A stretch of DNA of 47,330 nt from Actinomycetes bacterium (GTDB lineage Bacteria; Actinomycetota; Acidimicrobiia; Acidimicrobiales; Poriferisodalaceae), in NCBI GenBank assembly GCA_024228575.1, contig JAAETH010000678.1, positions 1 through 47,330 of the forward strand, in the 5' to 3' direction. Position numbers and translations under genes: made by a program. The stretch's first letter is position 1. Each line of letters begins with the position of its first letter. Positions 8,983 through 16,185 of this stretch are shown here, one piece after another. The notes beneath the pieces were generated by a model, which did not search any database, was not told where the DNA came from, and saw only the letters and a program-made list of their open reading frames with translations.

Positions 8983-9786
8983 CTACAACCCGTGGTTGGG
9001 CCACACGGGTGTGACCTTGTCCTTGAAGGCCCTGGCTCCGATGTCCTGGGTATCTCGGCGCATCCTCATCGACATCGTGGCTTCGGCTTCATTTCGGAAC
9101 CGTTCATCGAACGTGCGGCCGACGTTGCGATTGACCGTCTCCTTGTCGGTGCGGATTGCCCCCTGCGGCAGGGCGGCGATCTGGTGCGCGAGTTCGACCG
9201 CCCGATCCAGACACACACCCGGCGATACGACCTCGTTCACCAGGCCGATACGCAGCGCCTCGTCGGCCCGGACCTCGCGACCGGTGATGATCATCTCCAT
9301 CGCTCTCGCGTATCCGACGATGAGCGGAAGTCGGACGGTCAGCCCGTCGCCACCGACGATGTTCCACCTACGCTCGAGAGCACCGAACACAACATCGTCG
9401 GACGCGATACGGATGTCGGCGAGCATCGCCGTCTCGAGGCCTGCTGCCACCGCATGGCCCTGCACAGCGGCGATGACCGGCTTGTGCACGTCCATCCGCC
9501 GCGTGTAGCCACACTCGCCAGGTGAGTTGTAGACGTATTCGCGGAACTCGTCCCAGTCGGACATACGCCAATCGGCCGCATCGGCGAGATCCCACCCAGC
9601 GCAGAAGTTCCGACCGGCCCCTGCGATGACCATGACAAACGCGTCCTTGTCGTCGCGGAAGTGGGGCCAGACCTCCTGCAGTTCGGTGTTCATCACACGG
9701 TTGATGGCGTTGTGCTGCTCGGGTCGGTTGTAGGTGAGGACCGCGACGTGGTCATCGACTTCGTAGGTGAGGGTTTCGAACTGCAT
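8983..9786 (-). CDS. Enoyl-CoA hydratase/isomerase family protein
   Basis: A 267-residue crotonase-fold enzyme acting on acyl-CoA thioesters. It shows the CoA-binding and oxyanion-hole regions: NRPEQHNAIN near residue 22, then AGAGRNFCAGWDL, and later QGHAVAAGLETAMLADIRIA followed by ALERRWNIVGGDG. The Glu residues used in hydration are not clearly both present, so hydratase, isomerase or another crotonase activity cannot be separated. The start at 9786 is set by GAGAAGGA a few bases upstream; the frame extends further but without homology. It is the last gene of the B12-dependent mutase operon, 31 bp after the Cys-rich protein, and probably processes the mutase substrate or product. Confidence 0.9.
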   Translation of the reverse strand: MQFETLTYEVDDHVAVLTYNRPEQHNAINRVMNTELQEVWPHFRDDKDAFVMVIAGAGRNFCAGWDLADAADWRMSDWDEFREYVYNSPGECGYTRRMDVHKPVIAAVQGHAVAAGLETAMLADIRIASDDVVFGALERRWNIVGGDGLTVRLPLIVGYARAMEMIITGREVRADEALRIGLVNEVVSPGVCLDRAVELAHQIAALPQGAIRTDKETVNRNVGRTFDERFRNEAEATMSMRMRRDTQDIGARAFKDKVTPVWPNHGL

Positions 9787-9817
9787 TGTGTGGTTCCTTC
9801 TCGATGTAGGTGCCCGG

Positions 9818-10444
9818 TCAGGCATCGATGTCGGTGACGGTTTTGTGAACCCGGAGGCGGCACGGCATGTGGCCGAGGTCTTCGGCCGGAATGGTCTCGA
9901 ACAGGGGGCGATCCTGGCCTGCGGGAATGGCCTGGTTCTGGAAGTGGCAGTGAGCGCAGTAGATCGGGATCTCAGCGCGGCCAAAGGTGACCGGACTCGG
10001 TCCCTCGATCGAATGAAACGCGTCGTCACCCTCGTATCCGCCGTCGTTGATCAAACGACCACCACTGCCACAGACAGGGGCCACGATCTCGTAGTAGCCG
10101 GCTTCCTCACGAACCTCGACCTCCTGAAGATGCCCACGGATTCCCGCGGCCAGGAAGGTGATGCGTTCGCGATCGCTGGCACCGTCGTAGATCGGCCCTA
10201 TCTCGTCGGTGAAGCGCTGCACGGTTTCTCTGAGAGCCTCCGCTGCCACCTCGTCGCCATCTCTGCGGGCGATGAAAGACGCCAACCCGGTGATCCAATT
10301 CCGATAGAGATCGTGCATCGAGGAGAACTCGCCGTACATACGTCTTGCCAGCCGCCGAGCGGTGGCAACATCACCCTCGTCGAGGGCCTCCTGCAGCAGA
10401 TCGACGGTGCGACGGCCCATGGCTGCCAACTCGGGATCGGTCAT
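9818..10444 (-). CDS. Uncharacterised Cys-motif protein of the acyl-CoA mutase operon
   Basis: A 208-residue protein that I cannot place in a named family. The N-terminal 110 residues are helical and charged (ELAAMGRRTVDLLQEALDEG, RRLARRMYGEFSSMHDLYRN). The C-terminal half has PVCGSGG, then IYCAHCHFQNQAIP and HMPCRLRVHKT: four Cys plus several His, arranged like a metal site. The ATG overlaps the TGA of the upstream MeaB gene (ATGA) and follows AAGGAAG, so it is translationally coupled to the B12 chaperone. That context suggests a role in mutase assembly, repair or substrate processing. It has no signal peptide or membrane segment, so it is probably cytoplasmic. Confidence 0.8.
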   Translation of the reverse strand: MTDPELAAMGRRTVDLLQEALDEGDVATARRLARRMYGEFSSMHDLYRNWITGLASFIARRDGDEVAAEALRETVQRFTDEIGPIYDGASDRERITFLAAGIRGHLQEVEVREEAGYYEIVAPVCGSGGRLINDGGYEGDDAFHSIEGPSPVTFGRAEIPIYCAHCHFQNQAIPAGQDRPLFETIPAEDLGHMPCRLRVHKTVTDIDA

Positions 10445-11412
10445 GTCACTTCCTTTTCGAGCAGGTCGAGATCGGTCAGACGCCCGATGACCCGAGAGTC
10501 GATCACGGCGTCGATACGTGTGGTCAACGCGACGATGTCGAATGGGTCCGAGCCGGCGTCGTCGGAGGTGCGATCGAATCCATCGCGCAGCCGCACCCGA
10601 AACAGTTCGGTCAGATAGTCGGTGGCCGCCTCCGGGGAGAGGGACGTGAAACCCGATCGTGGACCAACTGGGCGGCGTGCGATCCATCCGGCGAGTTCGG
10701 CGATCCCCTCCCCACTCGTGGACGTCGTGCGGAGAATCTGCGGTACCTCCGAGGCTCGGGCCGACATCGCCAGGTCGAGGGCGGCACAGAAGTGGTCGGT
10801 GGAGGGCAGGTCCGCCTTGTTGACAACAATGACGTCGGCTCGTTCCATCACTCCGGCCTTCATCGCCTGAATCTCGTCGCCTTGCCCCGGTTCGGTGACC
10901 AACAGGACGGGATCGCTGACTGCCGCAATGGCCGTGTCGGTCTGGCCGGTACCCGTGGTCTCGATGATGATCCGGTCGAGCCCGAATCCGGCCAGCACTT
11001 GAGCACAGATGACGGTCGCTCTGGCCAGGCCTCCTCTCCCGCCTCTGGTGGCCATCGACCTGAAGAAGATGTCGTCACCTCCACCAGCTTCCATTCGGAG
11101 TCTGTCGCCGAGAACGGCACCACCGGTGCGGTCACTCGATGGGTCGATCGCCAGAACACCCACCCGATGTCCGGAACTGTCCATCTGACGGGCGAGCTTG
11201 CCGATGAGGGTGCTCTTGCCCGCTCCCGGAGCACCGGTGACTCCGATCAGTAGGGCACAACGAACCCGCTCTTGGGCCCACTCGAGAAGTCGGGGCAACG
11301 CCGCCGCGTCTGCCTCGGCGATGGAGAGGATTCGACCCCAGAGTCGCCGCGGCGGAACCGCTGCCTTCCCGCCTGGTTCGAACAGGGCCTCCTGGAGCCA
11401 ATCTGTGGTCAT
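10441..11412 (-). CDS. meaB: MeaB/ArgK-type G3E GTPase, mutase chaperone
   Basis: A 323-residue P-loop GTPase of the MeaB/ArgK/MMAA family, which gates cofactor loading and protects B12-dependent acyl-CoA mutases. Motifs: Walker A GAPGAGKST at residues 60-68, the switch region AIDPSSDRTGGAVLGDRLRM, RSMATRGGRGGLA, the Walker B-like IIIETTGTGQ (with the GxGQ typical of the family), and the base-specificity motif NKADLP. The family's usual length is 310-330 residues. The gene starts inside the stop of the B12-binding subunit (ATGA) and ends inside the start of the next gene (ATGA). Co-translation with both mutase partners supports the chaperone role. Confidence 0.95.
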   Translation of the reverse strand: MTTDWLQEALFEPGGKAAVPPRRLWGRILSIAEADAAALPRLLEWAQERVRCALLIGVTGAPGAGKSTLIGKLARQMDSSGHRVGVLAIDPSSDRTGGAVLGDRLRMEAGGGDDIFFRSMATRGGRGGLARATVICAQVLAGFGLDRIIIETTGTGQTDTAIAAVSDPVLLVTEPGQGDEIQAMKAGVMERADVIVVNKADLPSTDHFCAALDLAMSARASEVPQILRTTSTSGEGIAELAGWIARRPVGPRSGFTSLSPEAATDYLTELFRVRLRDGFDRTSDDAGSDPFDIVALTTRIDAVIDSRVIGRLTDLDLLEKEVT

Positions 11413-11816
11413 TCTCGAAGATTTCGGCCTGCCGCGAGAGCGGTGATGTCATCGATGATCAACTCCATCGGTGTCGACGGGCCGAACACCCCGGCGACCC
11501 CCTGGCCGATCATGTCGGATGTGTCGGCGGCGGTGATGACAGATCCGCCAAGGACCACCGGTGTGGTGAGGTCGTTCTCTGCAAGCAACCGCAACAATTC
11601 GGGGGTGTACTCGATGTACTCCCACGAGTGGCAGCTGATCCCGATGACATCGACGTCCTCGTCCTGAACGGTCGACACGATGCGTTCGGGTGTCTGGAAA
11701 CGGCCGACATAAACGACCTCCATGCCTGCGTCGCTCAGGGCCGAGCTGACCGCGAGAGCACCAACCTCGTGTTGGTCGACGCCGAACATGCCAACCAGGA
11801 TGCGGATCGGTTGCAT
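11409..11816 (-). CDS. Cobalamin-binding small subunit of acyl-CoA mutase
   Basis: A 135-residue free-standing B12-binding domain, equivalent to the C-terminal domain of methylmalonyl-CoA mutase. The base-off cobalamin motif DxHxxG is intact as DQHEVG (residues 14-19), with the His that ligates cobalt. The other parts of the Rossmann-like domain are SCHSWEY and VVLGGSVITAAD, which correspond to the nucleotide-loop regions of the family. GAAAGGA lies upstream of the ATG at 11816. The split of substrate and B12 domains into two genes is known for isobutyryl-CoA-, ethylmalonyl-like and 2-hydroxyisobutyryl-CoA-type mutases and some archaeal enzymes. The large subunit lies directly upstream. Confidence 0.94.
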   Translation of the reverse strand: MQPIRILVGMFGVDQHEVGALAVSSALSDAGMEVVYVGRFQTPERIVSTVQDEDVDVIGISCHSWEYIEYTPELLRLLAENDLTTPVVLGGSVITAADTSDMIGQGVAGVFGPSTPMELIIDDITALAAGRNLRE

Positions 11817-11868
11817 CGAGTTGTCCTTTCTGGTCGGTGGGCCCGACGGGGTTCTTGTTGTGAGTGCT

Positions 11869-13476
11869 CTAGAGAGGCGATTTCAGGTAGCCGAGTGGAT
11901 CGAAAGGGTGGCCATGGGCCTGACGCATGGCTCCTGCGATCTCGCCCATCGTGGCCCCGGCGTTGCCCGCATCGAGTACCGCCGGGATCAGATTGGCCTC
12001 CGGGTCCCCAACCGATGCCAGCACCACCCTCAGCTGACGCACAACGTCGTCGTTGGAGCGACTCTTCCGGAAGGCAGCGATCTCGGCGATGCGGTCTCGG
12101 TCCGGCTCGATCTTGGTCTCGGCGATGTCTCTGAGCAGACGATCGTCCTCATCGCTCATCCGGTAGCAGTTCTTGCCAACGATCTGGAGCTCGCCACTCT
12201 CGACCTGGTGCTGGTAGCGCACGGCCGCGTTGGTGAAGATCTGTCGGAAGTGGCCCCGCTCGGCCAGCTCGATCGGGTCGCCCAGGCTCTCGATCTCGTG
12301 CACCATGGCCAGAACGCGACTCTCGATCTCGTCTGTGAGGCTCTCGACCAGATGTGAACCTCCGAGAGGATCACTCGATCGGGTCACACCGCTCTCCTTC
12401 TCGATGATCTGCTGGGTGCGCAGCCCAACGACATGAGCCTCGGGACTCGGCGTGCGGAATCCCTCGTCGAACGCCGAGATCTCCATGGCCTGCACACCGG
12501 CGAGGGCAAGAGCGAGACCCTGCACCGTGCCGCGAACCACATTGTTGATGGGTTGTTCGGCCGTGAGGGTCAGACCCGATGTGTGGCTGGTGACGTTCAG
12601 CGAGAGCGAGCGCGGATCGGTGGCGCCATAGTCGGTGCGCATCATCGTGGCAAACAACCGGCGGGCTGCCCTGATCTTCGCGATTTCTTCGAAGAAGTCC
12701 ATTGAACAATTGACCAGCAGAGCGATCCTCGATGCGAACGAATCGATCGGAATTCCCCGGGCCAGGGTCTGACCGACGAGGTGCCGAATCTGAACAAAAC
12801 CGAGGGCGAGCTCCTCGATCGCGCTCAGACCACCCTCACTGAAGAAGTACGTGTCTTCCACATATGAGTGGAACTTCGGAAGGTGTTCCGCGCAGAATGC
12901 GATCGTGTCGACCGAGAGGCGGCTAGCCAGGGAAATGGGCATGAACGAGTCGTAGGCCGCGTCATTTGCATAGAGGGGCGGCTGCAACACCGATCCCCTG
13001 AGCCGGCCGAGCGGCATCTCAGCCTGCTCTGCGGCGTGGATCAGACCCGTCAGCGCAAACGCGGCCGGAACCGAGCTGGAGATTGAGACCTGATCCAGAG
13101 GGATTCCCGCAAACAGTCCTGCGTAGTCGCTCAGGCGACACAACGAAACACCCTGGGTGCCGACCGAGTGCCGACAAAGAGGATGATCGGCGTCGAGCAT
13201 CGATTGTGTGGGCCCATCGCCGATGACATCGAGGCCGGCCTGGCCATGCTCGAGGAGGTAGTGGAGCTGCCTGTTGGATTGGGCGGGACCTCCCTCGCCG
13301 GAGAGCTCGCGATGGATCCATCCTCCCGCAGCGGCACCGGGCCGGGTGAGCCGACCCCTGGTGAATGGGTACTCGCCCGGCCTCTCCAGCATTCGGTCCG
13401 AGACGTCGACGGCCTCGTAGGAGGTCTTTAGCGGGATCCCAGATCGGGTTGTTGGTTCGGTCCTCGGTCCGGTCAT
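11869..13476 (-). CDS. Acyl-CoA mutase large subunit, divergent active site
   Basis: A 535-residue TIM-barrel substrate-binding subunit of a B12-dependent acyl-CoA mutase. Family blocks are clear: EYPFTRGRLTRPG (residues 35-47), SDYAGLFAGIPLDQVSIS, LRGSVLQPPLYAND, LPKFHSYVEDTYFFSEGG, and EKESGVTRSSDPLGGS. Two positions depart from the known enzymes. The catalytic-loop His of methylmalonyl-CoA mutase (in GYHMQEAG) aligns without gaps to Phe211 in TYFFSEGG. The Tyr in the substrate loop (TIRQYAG) aligns to a non-aromatic residue in WIHRELSG. Substrate therefore cannot be predicted and is unlikely to be methylmalonyl-CoA. The start at 13476 follows GGGAG; the gene sits 10 bp after the TetR regulator. 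Confidence 0.92.
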   Translation of the reverse strand: MTGPRTEPTTRSGIPLKTSYEAVDVSDRMLERPGEYPFTRGRLTRPGAAAGGWIHRELSGEGGPAQSNRQLHYLLEHGQAGLDVIGDGPTQSMLDADHPLCRHSVGTQGVSLCRLSDYAGLFAGIPLDQVSISSSVPAAFALTGLIHAAEQAEMPLGRLRGSVLQPPLYANDAAYDSFMPISLASRLSVDTIAFCAEHLPKFHSYVEDTYFFSEGGLSAIEELALGFVQIRHLVGQTLARGIPIDSFASRIALLVNCSMDFFEEIAKIRAARRLFATMMRTDYGATDPRSLSLNVTSHTSGLTLTAEQPINNVVRGTVQGLALALAGVQAMEISAFDEGFRTPSPEAHVVGLRTQQIIEKESGVTRSSDPLGGSHLVESLTDEIESRVLAMVHEIESLGDPIELAERGHFRQIFTNAAVRYQHQVESGELQIVGKNCYRMSDEDDRLLRDIAETKIEPDRDRIAEIAAFRKSRSNDDVVRQLRVVLASVGDPEANLIPAVLDAGNAGATMGEIAGAMRQAHGHPFDPLGYLKSPL

Positions 13477-13486
13477 CTGTCTCCCT

Positions 13487-13990
13487 TCATTGTTTCTTGA
13501 GGTCGGCGAGGCGGCCCGCCAGTGGGTCGATGAGGGTCTCGTAGGTGACCTCACCCAGCACAGCGATCAGGTTTGCCATCCGTGCTGGCTGGTCGGCACC
13601 GTCCATGACAGCCACCATCGCCGCCACCGACTCTTCGAGCACCCAACGGCCGGGATGATCGGTGAGGCGAAGAAGCCCGTAGGTGAGCAACCGGACCTCG
13701 CTTGGTCGGTCCTTCCCCCAGGCGCGGATCTCGGATTCGAGACGCCTCGAAGCGGAGCGGCCCGTGCCAGCGAGCGCTACACAGTTTTGGAGGGACTCGC
13801 CGACCCCAAGAAGAGCGGCCTTGTAGAGATCCTCCTTCGTGCGATGGTGATGAAGGACGTTCGCCTTCGACATGCCCACCTCGGAGGCGATGTCGGCAAT
13901 GCTCACGCCATCCACTCCTCGCCGCGAAAACAGCTCGGTTGCTGCCTCGACGATCACCACTCGAGGATCACGGGTTGTTGTGACCGTCAT
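13487..13990 (-). CDS. TetR-family regulator of the mutase operon
   Basis: A 167-residue TetR repressor. The N-terminal helix-turn-helix is typical: ATELFSRRGVDGVSIADIAS then EVGMSKANVLHHHRTKEDLY (about residues 17-56). The C-terminal ligand domain is short and alpha-helical and ends in DLKKQ. It is the first gene of a same-strand run that continues with the mutase subunits, with only a 10 bp gap to the large subunit. A 20-bp perfect palindrome sits 41 bp upstream of its start, so it probably represses its own operon and releases on binding an acyl-CoA or related ligand, as many TetR regulators of lipid and CoA metabolism do. The ligand is unknown. Confidence 0.92.
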   Translation of the reverse strand: MTVTTTRDPRVVIVEAATELFSRRGVDGVSIADIASEVGMSKANVLHHHRTKEDLYKAALLGVGESLQNCVALAGTGRSASRRLESEIRAWGKDRPSEVRLLTYGLLRLTDHPGRWVLEESVAAMVAVMDGADQPARMANLIAVLGEVTYETLIDPLAGRLADLKKQ

Positions 13991-14031
13991 CAGCCATTCC
14001 CCGTCCGGGTGGGTGTCCTCATGACGTCATA

Positions 14032-14051
14032 CTGACCGATCGATCGGTCAG
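14032..14051. promoter_or_regulatory. 20-bp palindromic operator, probable TetR site
   Basis: The sequence CTGACCGATCGATCGGTCAG is a perfect 20-bp inverted repeat 41 bp upstream of the TetR gene start. GACCGnnCGGTC-type palindromes are common TetR operators in actinobacteria. Directly beside it, ATGACGTCAT (14021-14030) is a second perfect 10-bp palindrome. Together they probably overlap the promoter of the mutase operon; no clear -10/-35 boxes can be named. Confidence 0.7.
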
Positions 14052-14234
14052 CCGTCAACCAACTCCGTGTGTTCGGGTGCGGTTGCGGGCGAGCAGCTCT
14101 GGTCATCTCTTGTCGACGCTGGCCATGGTCGACGATCTTGGGCATCCGCCGGCAATACCAACACCACGGTTGCGCAATCGTCGCTACGTGAACTGCCTAC
14201 GAATCACGAGTACGGGCGGCGCTCGGTCGTCGGC

Positions 14235-15038
14235 TCATGTAGCCGTCGTGCCAGCACTCCAGTTGTCGATGAGGTCTCGGTTGGCCCTGGCGGCGCGGCC
14301 GAGAGTGAAGAGGGAGCGTATCTGTGTGAGGGTTCCCGGGTTCTGAGGCAGGATCGATCCGTGGCGAGACTTCACAGCCAGAACTCCCTCACGGACTTCG
14401 CCGCGCAGCGTCAATGCCAACAGTTCATCCATGTTGTCGGTCTCGTGATGCACGAGCAGGCATCCGGCTCCGTCGGGTACCTCGGTCCCGAGCTCGATGT
14501 TCTCGGTATCGGTCGAGAGCTGATCGGCGAGCGGCGTGATCACGATCTCGCCGTCAACAACCGAGGTGATGGTGACACGGTCCCCAACGCCGGGCGTCGT
14601 GATCGTCGCGCTGTCGAAGGTGATCACGACTCGCCCCAGGTACCACCACAACAGGCGTCGGTGGAAGGGGATCGACAGAAGAGACCTTGCAGGCGGATAC
14701 TTCCTCGCCTCCGCAGCCCGCAAGTTGGCATCGAACCACTCAGAATCCTGGTGCATCTCCAGGGTGGTGTCGGCGCTGACGTGCACACCCCCGGCCAGCA
14801 GCGCTGCGGCGGGACGGGCACGCAACATCTTGGCCTTGGTGAGTAGGGCCAGGGTCGTCGTGACGGTGGGCTTGCCATCGATCACGTAGGGGGTGACCGC
14901 GACGGCCCTGGGGGTGAGATCCCTGGCGGTGAACCCGAGCACGCCGACGGCAGCATCATCGATGAGGCTCAACTCCGGCCCAAATGTCATATGGCCCATT
15001 GTCATCACACTATTCAGTTGAGGTGGGGTTTCGGTCAC
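14235..15038 (-). CDS. FMN split-barrel (pyridoxamine-phosphate oxidase-like) protein
   Basis: A 267-residue protein whose central part resembles the FMN/F420-binding split beta-barrel of pyridoxamine 5'-phosphate oxidase-like proteins. Residues 45-100 (AVAVTPYVIDGKPTVTTTLA, LLTKAKMLRARPAAALLAGG) look like the flavin-binding strands and helix. The following half (SIPFHRRLLWWYLGRVVITF, DGAGCLLVHHETDNMDEL) is less familiar. The likely start is the GTG at 15038; an ATG 33 bp inside is an alternative and neither has a strong ribosome site. Possible roles are an F420- or FMN-dependent oxidoreductase or a flavin storage or stress protein; I cannot decide. It precedes a GlxA-type regulator by 95 bp on the same strand. 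Confidence 0.7.
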   Translation of the reverse strand: MTETPPQLNSVMTMGHMTFGPELSLIDDAAVGVLGFTARDLTPRAVAVTPYVIDGKPTVTTTLALLTKAKMLRARPAAALLAGGVHVSADTTLEMHQDSEWFDANLRAAEARKYPPARSLLSIPFHRRLLWWYLGRVVITFDSATITTPGVGDRVTITSVVDGEIVITPLADQLSTDTENIELGTEVPDGAGCLLVHHETDNMDELLALTLRGEVREGVLAVKSRHGSILPQNPGTLTQIRSLFTLGRAARANRDLIDNWSAGTTAT

Positions 15039-15133
15039 CCGATCGAGATCTGTGTCGACGACACATCCCGAACCGTCGGGCCCACGGCGCGCACCTCACC
15101 ACCGCTAGCCCCGAACGGTAGAAGTCGCTCGCC

Positions 15134-16087
15134 TCAGTGCTCCGACAGACCGTAGAGCGACGGGACAACACCCTCGCGCCGCCTGAACGTGGCGCTGAAG
15201 GATGCGACGTCGACGTAGCCGACAGCGCGCGCCACCTCCCCCACCGTCATCCCGGGTTGGGCCAACAGGCTCTTGGCGCTCTCGATCCGGAGTCGCTGCA
15301 GGTAGAGCGACGGTGCTTCTCCGGTGGCGGCGGCAAAGCGCCGGGAGAGGGTTCGAGAGCTGAGGCCGAACTGGCGAGCCGCGTCCTGTACCCGTATCGG
15401 CTCGTCGAGGTGGCGCTCGAACCACCTTTGCACAGCAAGAATTGTGCGGTCGCCGTGGTATTTCTGGCCGTCGAACGCCAGGTTGGCCACGGTGTAGCTG
15501 CGTCGGATCCCCATCAAGAAATCGGCGGCAAGCCTCCTTGCCACATCCGGTCCGTGGAGATCGCCGAGACAGGCGATGATCAGGTCGAGGCTCGACGGGA
15601 TGGCATCGGCACACATGAGTTCGCCTGCGTCGGTGATCGCCCGCTCGGGGTGAAGAAGCACCGCGGGAAACCGCCGGCGAAAGGTCTTTGCATAGGGCGC
15701 ATACGTGGTGGCGACACGACCGTCGAGCAGCCCGGTGGCGGCGAGGAGGAATGTCCCCGTGCTGCAAGCGGCAACGCGGGTTCCCGCAGAGGCAAGGCGC
15801 TCGATCCAGCCCAGAGCCTCGGCGTTTCGGTCGAGCGCGCGACCCGACGATCCCCAGAATGCCGAGATGAACAGCAGTGAGGCCTCCTCCACATCGGCGA
15901 GTGAGCCGTTCACGGCGACGTCGAGGCCTGAGAAAGACGGGACGGGATCGCCGGAGAGACCGATCACCCGAATCTTGTCAGTCGGATCCTGCTCGGCATA
16001 CAACGCTGCTACCCAACACAGATCGGTGATGAGTACGGCGCTCATGGCAACCGATGGCTCGGGCACCAAAATCGCAACGTCGATCAC
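15134..16087 (-). CDS. GlxA-like AraC regulator with DJ-1/PfpI domain
   Basis: A 317-residue transcription factor with two modules. Residues 1-180 form a DJ-1/PfpI (class I glutamine amidotransferase-like) sensing domain with the nucleophile-elbow Cys in VAACSTGTFLLAATGLLDG. Residues 215-317 are the AraC-type double helix-turn-helix, with VQDAARQFGLSSRTLSRRFA, then LYLQRLRIESAKSLLAQ and VGEVARAVGYVDVASFSATF. It starts at a GTG and is divergent from the AidB-like dehydrogenase gene (98 bp between starts), which is a natural target. GlxA-type regulators often control amine, carnitine or nitrogen compound catabolism; the effector here is unknown. Confidence 0.93.
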   Translation of the reverse strand: MIDVAILVPEPSVAMSAVLITDLCWVAALYAEQDPTDKIRVIGLSGDPVPSFSGLDVAVNGSLADVEEASLLFISAFWGSSGRALDRNAEALGWIERLASAGTRVAACSTGTFLLAATGLLDGRVATTYAPYAKTFRRRFPAVLLHPERAITDAGELMCADAIPSSLDLIIACLGDLHGPDVARRLAADFLMGIRRSYTVANLAFDGQKYHGDRTILAVQRWFERHLDEPIRVQDAARQFGLSSRTLSRRFAAATGEAPSLYLQRLRIESAKSLLAQPGMTVGEVARAVGYVDVASFSATFRRREGVVPSLYGLSEH

Positions 16088-16185
16088 GTGGCCGAGTCAA
16101 CCATACATTTGGCCTGTTCACCTATGGTCGGATGCCTCCTCGAACAATACAGTCGAGTCAACTCCAGCCACTAGGAGACAAGCTC

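Noticed and set aside
10345-11253. 302-residue plus-strand frame over meaB
   Set aside because: Antisense shadow of a gene with intact GTPase motifs; no start signal or recognisable domain.
16054-16185. N-terminal extension of the AidB-like protein
   Set aside because: It overlaps the divergent regulator's start and is Arg-rich; the ATG at 16186 has an AGGAG site.
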